The notes beneath the pieces were generated by a model. That model did not search any database, had not been told where the DNA came from, and saw only the letters and a program-made list of their open reading frames with translations. A program made the position numbers and the translations under genes. This document shows, in pieces, positions 54,690-64,000 of a DNA stretch of 64,000 bases (positions are counted from its first letter, which is position 1; every line of letters begins with the position of its first letter). Origin of the DNA: Chara braunii (taxonomy: Eukaryota; Streptophyta; Charophyceae; Charales; Characeae); contig BFEA01000697.1 in assembly GCA_003427395.1 (NCBI GenBank), positions 218,239 to 282,238 on the forward strand, written 5' to 3'.

Positions 54690-57600
54690 ATGGAAGGTTA
54701 CCTCTCAGTTCCCTGCTTCCAGAACTCCTCCCGAGTTTCGGCAGAGCTCCCTCAATCGGTGGGCTGACTCCCCACAGAGGCTTGTTGCGGTCCTACGGGT
54801 TGCAATCCCGCCTGCCGCCTTCCTCTCGGAATAGGATTAGTCTGAGAGTTAGAAAGATAGAATGAGGGGTTTCAGACTCTCAAGATACAGAAGGGGGACT
54901 GACTCAACTCGCAGGAGAGGGCCTTGTTGCCTTGATACGCCTGAGGGCCCCGCAATGGTGGCCAAAACTCGCAGCGGCTCGGTCAGCGGAGGTCAAAACG
55001 CCATTCCTCGACCCCCCTTTCAACGAGCTGCGTCACCCTGCTCGGTTCAAGACCTGAGTATTCAGGCCATCAACACGCTTACAATCTCGCGGCCTCTTTC
55101 TCCAGCCACTTTGCTTAGTGGGTGAACAACGCATTACCAATACGTAAGCATGCAGGCCAGCGACCTTCTCCTTGCCGCTTCTAATCGTCAGGAAGGAGTA
55201 ACACACCAATCTACAGGCAAGTGTCCGAGTTTACTCCCCACCTGCAGCTTCCCTCTCTTCTACTACCCTGTTCATTGTACCGAGTAGTACCGGCTAAGGT
55301 TAAGCCTTCCACTCTACTGCTGTCCCTCTTGATACTCTCAGTCCCTGCAAACTGTCTACACGGTCAGGGACATGTTGAATACGAGTAGTTCCTGTTCCCA
55401 ACTGATATTTCCAGCTGCCTCTCCAGCTGTAAACTTTCGTCGCCAAGGTGTCCGACGGGTTACCTGCTCTATGACTGGATTTACGTCACTTTGATCGTTC
55501 AAAAATGCGCAGCACACCGGCCATCACACGAGTATGCGCTCCACTGCCAATCTTCTGCTGCTCCAACCAACGGGATGAGTGGCACACAGACCAATAGGTA
55601 TGACCCGCAGCCTCACAACTAGGCTTACTCTCAAGCTACCCTCGCAAAATGGTGAGCGGCGCATCTGCCAGCAGGCAAGCCCTCAACCCCCACTGCTGCA
55701 CACCTCCAGTTTGTTCAATCCTTATCGCGTCCCAATGCTTCCTCCCCACTCAATCCAAGATGCGCCAGAACTGGAATGGATATCCCGCTTAGCACGTTCG
55801 GGGGCACCCACCGCACAGTTTCTCCCCCTACCTGCAATTCAAGACCGAATCTTCTATTCGTTGTGCTTTCTCCTCTCTTCTCCTCTCTCCCTCTCTTCGG
55901 TCGGATGAGCAAAGAGTGAAATGAACCTTCTGTTAAAACATAGGAAGGTACATCGTCGACCCTCCAGCCCGTGCCAGTTGTCTCCATCGACCCGTTGAGC
56001 TATCGCACCGGCCATAGCTCCGGTGCACCACTTTTTCTACTAACCTCCTATCCCACTAATCTACTCCCACTAATTCCATTTTTCCTCTCGTCGAAGAGTT
56101 GTCCATAGTGACACGTCGAACGGCTAACAATCTGGCGTGTACAAAACTAACATAACTATTGCGCTTGCCCGGGGCTAGAACCCCGAAGTCGTCTCCTCTC
56201 TTGCCTGTTTCTATCAAGAATTGAATGGGGTGTCCATTCTCTCCTCTCCATAGCCAACTCTCCCTGTCCGCTCCGCCATTCCACATTTCGAATGTACTCG
56301 GCGCAAAATCTCGTCCGGGTTCACTCACCTTCTTTCCACTCCCCTTTCCTCCTCTCGTGCCTCCCGAACCGGTCGGATCTGGCCCAGATGCGCGTCCATA
56401 TCGGCTCTTCCCCCTCTGCGTTGGCTATTCTCAACCTCCTGTCATCCGCTCGTCCTTTCTCGACTGCTGGAAACTAGCGCAGCGCCCGACACTGGCCGAT
56501 CTCTCCGCAACAGCTCGGTGGGCCGTTCGACAGCTCCGGCTGTCCATCTGGGAGATTCTAAAAGAGCCGACTACTTTTCGGTCCGAGGAGCCCTTGTCCT
56601 ACAGTCGACCCGACAGGCTTTGCAGCCTGCGCCACCGCTCCGCCACAGCTTCCCTGTGGTCCCCCATTCTCAAGCTAAGTCTGTCACCACCTTGGGCCCC
56701 CAACGGCTGCCCACACAGAGCTAATGGTCACTAAGTCGCGGTACGGGCCTGCTATGACTCCTGGTGCTCCAGTTGAAGCGGGCCCTGACGCAACCGGTTG
56801 ACCCCTGGCCGGCATCGCCCACCAGCTGCAGCAGGTATTGTACCTGCTGGTGGGTGCAGCTCCCACATGTTCCTTCGTTGGAGGCTTGAGCATGGATGTG
56901 GCTGCTACGGGCCTCCCCATAATGCTATAAAGGGGTAACTTCGGCGCAGTCAGGAAAACAGTTTGTAATCGCACCTTAGGTAATCCCGCAAATACAACAC
57001 ACCCCCATGCGATCTCTCCGGACCCAAAACGTAGATCATATATACTCGGCATTACCGGCCCTTTTGCCTCAAGTGCAATTACAAACTCAACCTTGAGCGC
57101 GCCCTGTTCTCAGTCACGGCGTGGTAGAGAACTTTGGCCAGCATTGCGAACACATGGACCCGCCGAACGAGGCGTGCACTCCAGGTCCTCGACTGCCGTG
57201 ACGGCCATTAAGTCTGGCGTCGCGTCCAGGTCAAAGGCACGCCGGAGCATAAAATTAATGAGAATACGACCCTAAAAAGAATTACTTAAAAGCTTTTAAT
57301 CATCAGGACATGACGACCAAGGGAAAGAAACTGCCAGCACCATTTTGACGCCGACGACGACAAAACCAAAGGGGATAGCCTTGCCGGGCCCTCGACCCCT
57401 CAGTCCCTTCGCACTACTCTGATATTCCCGCGTTGTCACCGCTCGATCTCGATCCCTGAATCTCTTTGATGAAAGTCTGATGCCATAACCGCTAGTGCTA
57501 GGCCCGTCGGCCTCGATGTTGGCCTCTAAACTGATCACCGATCTAAAGACCTTAGAAAACGAAATGAAAAGCAGGTAAAATAAATAACAAAAATAAGAAT

Positions 57601-57805
57601 GAACGCCGCGCGTCCCGCCGGTCTGTGACGCCGCGCACGCCCAGGCTGCCCATGGTTGCGCCTTGCCGTCAATACCCCGTGCGCGCCGCTCATCCAGGCG
57701 AGGACCCAAGCTCCCTCTCTCGTGCGCCATCAGACGGGCGCGGCTGCACTGCCATAACTTGCAGAAAGCACGCCAAATACCCTTGTAAGGGTATTTGGTA
57801 CGACA
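54690..57805 (-). other. E1 upstream half, no gene
   Basis: 54690-55010 aligns with 25070-25390 of E3 and with the reverse of 50836-51060 of E2. 57350-57520 aligns with 29640-29790 of E3. In between no protein or further mobile element is recognised, apart from one short interspersed repeat at 55905-55960 (GAGCAAAGAGTGAAATGAAC, ACATAGGAAGGTACATCG). Confidence 0.55.
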
Positions 57806-57810
57806 GCGGT

Positions 57811-58372
57811 TTCTCGGGCGGCCCTGGAGCGCAGCTTCGGTCATCAGTGCAATTTGGTCTTTCACTTCTTGCTCCTCCTCTCCCTTTACTTGCTGCGCGC
57901 AGCTAATCGGTCAGCAGCGGTGCGTAGTGTTGCGGTTTCTCGGGTGGCCTGGAGCGTAGCTTGGTCAACAGTCCAATTTGGTCTTTCACTTCTTGCTCCT
58001 CCTCTGCCTTTGCTTGCTTCTCCAACTTCGCGGCTATGGCCGCCCCATCATCTAGCAATTTCTTCCACGCTGCTGCCACCTTCCTTTTTTGTTGGATGGC
58101 CTTTTGCATGGCCTCCATGCGGGCCTCTACCTTGGCCATCTGCCCATCTTCCGCGTCCAGAGTCTTTCTCATAGTGAGCTACTTCCCCCTGCAGCTCTTC
58201 AAATGCCGACTCCCAGGCAGGTAGAATGCTCTCGTGTACTTGGGCGGAGCTCAGTGGTCTGTCCCAGGTCCTTCGGAACCGTTATTAAGATTGCCCTCCT
58301 TGGTCTTTCAATCTTCTCCTCCTTTTTGTCTTCTTCGTCATCTTCTTCAACTTCTTCCTCGACTTCCTTCAA
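57811..58372 (-). pseudogene. Gypsy gag N-terminal coiled-coil part
   Basis: The minus frame reads DAEDGQMAKVEARMEAMQKA, IQQKRK, DDGAAIAAKLEKQAKAEEEQ, VKDQIGLL: heptad-rich coiled coil. The last part (IGLLT...RPPEK) is repeated as IALMTEAALQGRPRNRC at 57811-57870 through a 98-base tandem duplication. The frame is cut by E1 at 57810. At 58372 it abuts integrase sequence in the opposite orientation. Confidence 0.8.
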
Positions 58373-58720
58373 CTGTGTAATAGATCATCTAAGTTCGTTG
58401 GAGGTGACCTTGTCTGAGTTAAGTCTAAAGGATTCCTCCCGGAAGAGAACATTTCTCAGAAGTTACTACCAACATACCCAGGACCGTGGGAGATTTATGA
58501 TGTTACAGGAGACGCAGACGGTCCGTACTATACTGTTGACACACGTACCCAGTGTTTCACGCATCCAAGTTACTGCCCTACGTCATTAACGATCGTTTCC
58601 CTTCTGCGTTCAATGATCGCTCCTGACATGGAAGGAAGATATGACATAGATCGAATTGTGGACGAGGGTGTCTACAAGACAGGAGGAAGGGAAGTAGACC
58701 AGGCATTAAGTGTTGAGGTG
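58373..58720 (+). pseudogene. Gypsy integrase tail fragment (opposite strand)
   Basis: It matches the reverse of 41030-41410: CATCTAAGTTCGTTG-AGGTGACCTTG, CAGAAGTTACTACCA-CATACC, GGAAGATATGACATAGATCGA (MEGRYDIDRIVDE). It has only one copy of the unit that is triplicated at 41236-41356. It comes from another element copy. Confidence 0.7.
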
Positions 58721-58771
58721 TGAAGAGTTGAGGGATAGGTCTATGTGGTGCGGACTTGACTTACCTTTGCT

Positions 58772-59464
58772 GTGCCTTACAATCACCATGGTGGCCAGTC
58801 CGGAATTGTGACCCACTCGTTGACCGCAGAGGATGAGCAGAGGATAGAGGAGATTTTAAAGCAGAGAAAGGAGGACAAAGAAAAAAGAGGAAAAGAGAAG
58901 AGGAGAAGGAGAAAGAGAAGAAGAGATTGGAGGAGAAGAGGAAATTGGAGAAGTTTAAGTAGAGGAAGAAGTTGAAGAAGAGGAAGGAGGAGGAGAAGTT
59001 GGAAAGACCAAGAAGGGGGGAAATCCTGATAACGGTCCCGAAGGACCCAGGACGGACCAGTGAGCTTCGCCCAGGGTGTAGACATGAGGAGCAAGAATGG
59101 GCGAGAGGGTTCTACCTGCCTGGGAGTCACGTTGGAAGAGCTGCAGGGGGAAGTAGCTCACTATGAGAAAGACTTGCAAGTGCTGGACGGGGAAGATGCG
59201 CAGATGGCTGAGGTAGAGGCCTGCATGGAGGCCACGCAGAAGGACATCCAGCAGAAAAGGAAGGAGGCAGCAGTGAGGAAGAAACTGGTAGATGATGGGG
59301 CATCCATAGCCGCGAAGTTGGAGAAACAGGCAAAGGGAGAGGAGGAGCAAGAAGTGAAAGACCAAATTGGACTGTTGACCGAAGCTGCGTTCCAGGCAGC
59401 CCGAGAAACCGCAGCACTTTGCACCGCCGTTGACCGATTAGCTGCACAACACAACGAGTTCTGA
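58772..59464 (+). pseudogene. Gypsy gag N-terminal coiled-coil, second copy
   Basis: Frames 58772-58975 (TAEDEQRIEEILKQRKED) and 59060-59464 (LEELQGEVAHYEKDLQVLDG, KEAAVRKKLVDDGASIAAKL, ETAALCTAVDRLAAQHNEF) cover the same coiled coil as 57811-58372 without the E1 insertion, separated by a frameshift near 58975. This copy shows the pre-insertion sequence GAAACCGCAGCAC at the E1 site. Confidence 0.8.
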
Positions 59465-59800
59465 GGTAAGTGGAACAACTTTACCACCGCCACACGAAGC
59501 CACCACACTCCACACAGTCAACGACAAGGTGACCCAGGTCCTCATGGGGGTAGAACGGTATATCGACGAGACTTGTGTGTTTAAGAAAGGAGCTGGTGGA
59601 AGTGGTGGTCCCCCTGATGGCGATGGTGATGACGATGATGACAAGAAGAGTAAGAAGTGTGAGACCCTTCTAGTCGAGGATAGTCTGCCCTTTGTCATGT
59701 TGCTAGGGACGGATTTGGGAGAAGCCACGAAGGCCGATGTGAAGATGGGCGAGCATGGGTGTTCACTGCCCACTGCGGGCGTAAAAGGCAATATTGGCAT
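59465..59800 (+). pseudogene. Gypsy gag-to-protease internal deletion fragment
   Basis: The frame reads VNDKVTQVLMGVERYIDETC, then a Gly/Asp linker and KKCETLLVEDSLPFVMLLGT, so the capsid and knuckle present between these blocks in the 44-46 kb copy are missing. The joint is in an Asp/Lys-rich low-complexity stretch (DDDDDKKSKK), which may have promoted the deletion. Confidence 0.75.
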
Positions 59801-59829
59801 TCAAGTTCTGCTCAAAATAATGCTAGGAG

Positions 59830-62800
59830 CTATTACCCCCTTAAAAGAACATAAAAACAAAAGAACAATGGCCCCCTCTGAGAGAGAGAGAAATATGAGT
59901 AGATACAGATGTGTAGGTATGGCAACGCGTTTCGTTCTGAGAGGGGAGTTAGCTTACCCAAATTATGTAAATGAACAGTTTGTCAGACTTGTCTTATGTT
60001 TTACCTTCTTTTTATGCAGGCATTGCTCGCCCCGCCCGAAAAGATGGGACTAAGCTAGTGGTGTTTAGCTTTTCATGTCTGTATGAAAATTGATGCATTC
60101 ATTTGGGTATATGCTCCAATGAGATGATGCAACCAACGAACGGCCTCGATGCCTGAGCTTAGAATTGTATCTGTTTCTCAACTATTTGGCTACACCATAC
60201 AAACAACAGTTGAATGGTTATGGCAAAGCGACTAAAGTTGCTGTTCCTCTTTCACGATTCCCTTTTCACTGTTTTCAGTGTATTAGGTACTCTGCCTATT
60301 GTCAGACATTGTCAGACACTGATTCAGTAATACAATTATCACATGGTTGTCAGTTTTCTGTGGGCATGGGCAGGTAATCATTCAACTTGTTGACTAACGT
60401 CTTTGGCCAAATAGAGTGCCTGGCCATTATAGCTGTATTTGGGGAACTTTCAGTCCCGTTGCAGCCGGGATGATCAGGCGCTCTATTCGGGTGAAGACAG
60501 GAGGCCAGTACTATCATTTAGGGGTAGCAATCTAGTGAGTATCTTTCTAGAAAATTGAATTTTTTGAATGCCTAGGCTTCCCAGGATCCTCAGGGTGGGC
60601 CTGGACAGCCAGGAAGCCAGGCATTGTCAGACGAGAGCCCACTCCCCCAGAGAGCCCGACCGATGAATGAATGGGTAAAAAAAAAAAAAAAAAAAGGCAA
60701 AATATGGTTTTGGGCTTATCTGCACTTGGTGTGACCATTCAGAATCTGCTCGGATCTTTGAATGGAGTAATTCTTCGCCGGAGGGGGTCTGTAGGGCATA
60801 AATGGGGGGATCTTAAACCACCACCACCTCCGACCCTTCTTTTGCCGACATGGATTCCCTCTGCGCACCAAGCTTCGCTGAAGCGCCAGTTCAGTGTTTT
60901 CTATATCTTTTGGCTGGCGCTGCCAGCCATCGGGGTCTAGTAGGCCCAAGCCTCCAAAGAACCTGGATGTTGCATGTTTTGTTCATGATGTTGCCTGGGA
61001 AAGGTAGTGGTGCGTTAAGGTGTTGAAATGGCCTTAAAGGGGTGTGCACCTGTGTGCTGTGATCTTTCTCTTTTTCATTCTCCAAATTCACAGTCTGTCT
61101 AACAGCAGTAGACACAGCGAGCAGTGGTTCACCTCGGGGAAGAACTATAGGCAGCAAACAAGATGTGTATTCAGTACTATTCACTAATGGAGGTAGTAGA
61201 AACGGGGACACTCAGGGATAAGACAATATGGTTCTAGAAAACGAACCTCAGGGAACTGTTGCAGAGGCTGTTCGAGAAAGAGTTTGAAAACCCAAAACTA
61301 AAGAGGCGAGTGGAATGCAAGGAGAGGGGGGGGAAGTAAAAGGGCCTACCCGTTCAACCCTGAATGATGAACGCAGCATAATGGGGCCCACTCGGCCAGA
61401 ACTCAATTCGAGAAAAGCAGATCAAAAGACATGTTCTCTGGGTCAAAAGTCACATCCTAACTGAAGTGACGAGTTGTGTCAAAGGTCACAGTCGTGCCCC
61501 AGGATGAACAGTTGCAGCAATCAATTGTGAGAGTCACGTCTGTTCATCCAGAGGGCTGTGCAAGTCATGTCTGTTCATGCAGCAGATGTGTCTGTTTGTG
61601 CAGGTCATGTCTGTTCGTGCAAGAGTTGTCTATTCGAATGGAAGTCAATGGGGTAAAGTCCCAGTCCAAGTCAAAGTCCAATAGGCAGTCCAGGTTCAGA
61701 CCCAGAGTCCAAAATTCGGGCCCAAAGGCTGCTGCAGCAGCAGACCCTGAGGGAAAGGTACTGGGACACATTCTGCAGTAGTCTGGGACTGGGGAAAGAC
61801 CCGCGGAAGATTGATTCAGACCTTGCGAAGGGAGGCCAGCACTATAAGAGACTAGGCCAGCCTCCCCACACGACAGATTCCCATTGGTATTGATGCGTGG
61901 AAGTGCTGTGGCACTTGTGCACTAGAGTGCAGGGAAGGAGCGCTGGCTTGAAAGCCGCGCCAGGAAGGAGAAGTGCTGAAGCCATAGCTGCGCCAGCTTT
62001 GTTAGTAGTAGAAGAGTTAGTGGTAGGATATCAGTGAGTAGCATTCAGAGTAGATTCTCGTAAGTAGGGAGTGCGCATGCATGATGAGACGAGAGATTCA
62101 GAACAGAGATCTTGAGAGAGAAGAGAGAGGGAGGACAGGTTCCTAAGTTGGTATGGTGGATACTTACCTGCTGGCGCCATACCTGTGATCTGGGGCATAC
62201 GCTGGTTGAGCCAGGCCCTATGTTGGCGATTGATTGAAGGAGACTTGTGATCTGTTGGCGCTGAACTCTTGAACTCGAGATACTCTTTATATAATGTGAT
62301 TTTGATAATAAAAGCTGCGCTATCTGGTTCTCATCTCATCTCAACTTGGCTTGTGTGAAGCTTCTCCATCTGTGTGAAGACATCTATGCATGCGATGTGT
62401 AACACTCCAGCAAGCTGTGAACAGTCAGGTTCCTTGCAGAAGCTATATCAGTCGTGATAATTGAGAAGGATTATGGTCAGGCAACTCATCTCCAAGAGTG
62501 GCAGAACTCAAGGGAGAAGGTGATGGGGGCATGATTGGTGAGAAAGAGGTTTGGGTGTCAGTGGGGAGAGAGGGATGGGCTGAGAGGTTGTGTCACCTCC
62601 TCTGGACTGAAGAGGGTTTGAGTCCCAATGTCATCTGGGTTTGTGCTTGTCCTTGCGTTGTTTAGAATGTTGCGGGATAGATCAGGAAGTGATTGTGTGG
62701 AAGCCACAGAAAGGTGCCTGATGATGTGTACTTCCTCTTGGCTCTGCATGTGGTGCATGTATGCAGGAGGACACTGGTGATCTGACGTCGAGTCTTCAGT

Positions 62801-63013
62801 GGGCACCGCTTGGAGCCATGGAAAGAAACCCATTCGCTACATTTGTGGTATGACGCCAAAACTCTCTACCCAGTGTAAAATTTGCTTTGCAGCTTGAATG
62901 GTTCCGCTACAAGAAAATGCAATCCCTAGTTGACGTTTCCCAATTCACTGTGTGAGGTTAGTTGATTTGTTTTATCTTCTGTCATCCACTATTCCCCCCC
63001 ACCCCCCTCCAGA

Positions 63014-63082
<69 letters not shown>

Positions 63083-64000
63083 ACATGGTGTTTTACATTT
63101 GATCTCAGATGCAACAGAGGTCGTTGCATGATGTTGGACGCATAAACAACTCTTTCAAACTTATCTTCAGGAAGGTCGACATTATATGTCTTCTATTGAC
63201 TTGGGGCAGACTCACACTAGGCACTCAAAATCCCAGAATCGCAAAATCAGCGGCCAGTTCCAGTCCTCCTCAAAGAAGAACTCGATCTGCCCTTTCATTT
63301 TGCTATTCTGTGATTTTGAGGGTCTAGTGTGAGTATACTCTTATTGCCTCATTGATGATACCCTCTCTAGAATACCCCATCTCTCCGTGCTGGAATCTTG
63401 TATGGAACATGCATCCATATTTCCAGATTTTGAAATCTTCTTGCCTCCTAAATATCCCTCAAGTGCAACCTAAATATAATGCACCGTGTTATTCACTGCC
63501 TGGGTCCCAGCCTGAAACATTCCATATCTCGGGTAAGCTGGAGTTTGTGAAGGGGAGTTGACTGTGTCTTGGCTCAACTTCTTTCATTTCTAGTGTGTTT
63601 TAGAAAAGGAATCTTCCAAACATTTCCTGTTAACACTCTTTGGGTCATCTATGTCCAATCCCTTCTTGTCCTGACTGGCTGGGTGCAGTGGCAAAAACTA
63701 TATTGAAGTTCCGAGAACACGTCAGCTATGGCTGGTATTGGTTGGGATGATGTCTTTGGAGTGTTGTATTTGGTTTAAGGGGGGAGACTAGGAGTTGCTC
63801 ATGTATCGTGAGGCCAGGTTTTGCTGATGTAGTTTATATCTTGCATCATCATCAGCTCATTATCATCAGTATCTGCATCATCATCATTGTAAGAATATTA
63901 GTATTAGTGGCATCAGCAACAAAGTACACGAGGACGCTGGGCCCGGTGCCCAGCACGTGCTGTTTTACCAACTCAATGATGTATCTGAGGGGATGCTGGA
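59830..64000. other. No gene recognised; simple repeats
   Basis: Contains poly(A) 60677-60694, (CT)n(GT)n at 63017-63080 and CAT-rich simple sequence at 63842-63893. 61800-62340 has an LTR-like look (AG-rich, TTTATATAATG at 62288, then AATAAAAG at 62310) but I found no partner copy. GGTATGGTGG...CCATACC (62150-62182) can fold. No hydrolase exon was found. Confidence 0.45.
63017..63080 (+). repeat. (CT)n(GT)n microsatellite
   Basis: CTCTCT repeats pass directly into a long uninterrupted GT tract ending at about 63080. Confidence 0.95.

Larger units (their letters stand above)
46028..57805 (-). mobile_element. Giant LTR-type element E1, with exact 5-bp target duplication
   Basis: GCGGT lies at 46023-46027 and 57806-57810 (+ strand), and the gag sequence flanking each side joins to TAGTGCTGCGGTTTCTCGGG, which matches the uninterrupted gag copy at 57930 (GTGTTGCGGTTTCTCGGG). 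On the minus strand the element starts TGTCGTACC and ends CTCGAC. Without E2 it is about 6.58 kb. No gag or pol lies inside, and the starting motif does not recur internally, so it is best read as a very long solo LTR or a non-coding LARD-like element. Confidence 0.8.
40860..58372 (-). mobile_element. Ty3/gypsy retrotransposon, nested and inactivated
   Basis: On the minus strand in order: gag coiled-coil (58372-57811), [E1 insertion], rest of gag (46022-45129), zinc knuckle (44755-44684), protease (44300-44007), RT end and RNase H start (43985-43480), [insertion], RNase H (42703-42198), integrase zinc domain (42191-41964), integrase core (41955-41569), integrase C-terminus (41410-40860). RT followed by RNase H then integrase is the Ty3/gypsy order. 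The RT YxDD region is deleted, the integrase Glu is changed, and there are stops throughout. I could not identify its own LTRs. Confidence 0.85.

Noticed and set aside
55579-55908. 109-aa plus-strand ORF
   Set aside because: Pro/Ser/Leu-rich translation of pyrimidine-rich element sequence without any family resemblance.
57296-57865. 189-aa minus-strand ORF as a gene
   Set aside because: It is gag sequence running across the E1 boundary at 57805 into non-coding element sequence.
61800-62340. LTR with TATA box and polyadenylation-like signal
   Set aside because: No matching partner, no TG...CA ends with a duplication, and no internal coding could be found.

Overview
This is nuclear DNA from a repeat-rich eukaryote. 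A streptophyte alga or plant fits best. The sequence shows TTTAGGG-type telomere-like repeats, U6 snRNA-derived copies with the plant-type core, an L1-type LINE with an RT-associated zinc finger, a Ty3/gypsy element, a Penelope-like RT relic and very large introns. A charophyte such as Chara is my inference and was not tested. There are no bacterial features, rRNA, tRNA genes or CRISPR. Almost all of the window is mobile DNA, mostly decayed and nested. The single Ns (3955, 4946, 34673) and the 620-base N block (38602-39221) are assembly gaps.

Layout. 1-275: tail of a LINE ORF1. 3.06-12.99 kb: a near full-length but broken LINE (+), whose ORF2 carries a 1.2 kb insertion with a 9-bp target duplication. 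14720-14806 and 31167-31252: two in-phase exons of an EMB8/YheT-like alpha/beta hydrolase, the only host gene I recognise. They are separated by a 16.4 kb intron. That intron holds tandem duplications, a giant LTR-type element (here called E3, about 19.39-30.45 kb, minus), a LINE fragment inside E3, and a tandem tRNA-SINE/U6 chimera. 31.25-38.6 kb: duplications, short unnamed repeats, a poly(A)-only insertion and a Penelope-like RT relic (36.4-37.5 kb). 40.9-58.4 kb: a gypsy element (minus), split inside gag by giant element E1 (46028-57805, minus, exact 5-bp duplication GCGGT). E1 is itself split by E2 (47784-52976, plus). 58.4-59.8 kb: further gypsy fragments in the opposite orientation. 59.8-64 kb: no gene recognised.

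Most unusual signal. The giant non-coding elements E1, E2 and E3 start TGTCG and share a layout. Each carries a series of imperfect hairpins in which a constant 20-21 nt sequence sits between self-complementary arms that differ from site to site. E1 and E2 share one loop sequence (CCCAAACTTATGGAAC core, + strand of E1). E3 carries another (TTCATCTTAGAAACAATG). Elsewhere in the same elements, one stem shows a paired substitution between copies that keeps pairing. This looks like a selected array of RNA or DNA stem-loops and I do not know a described counterpart.
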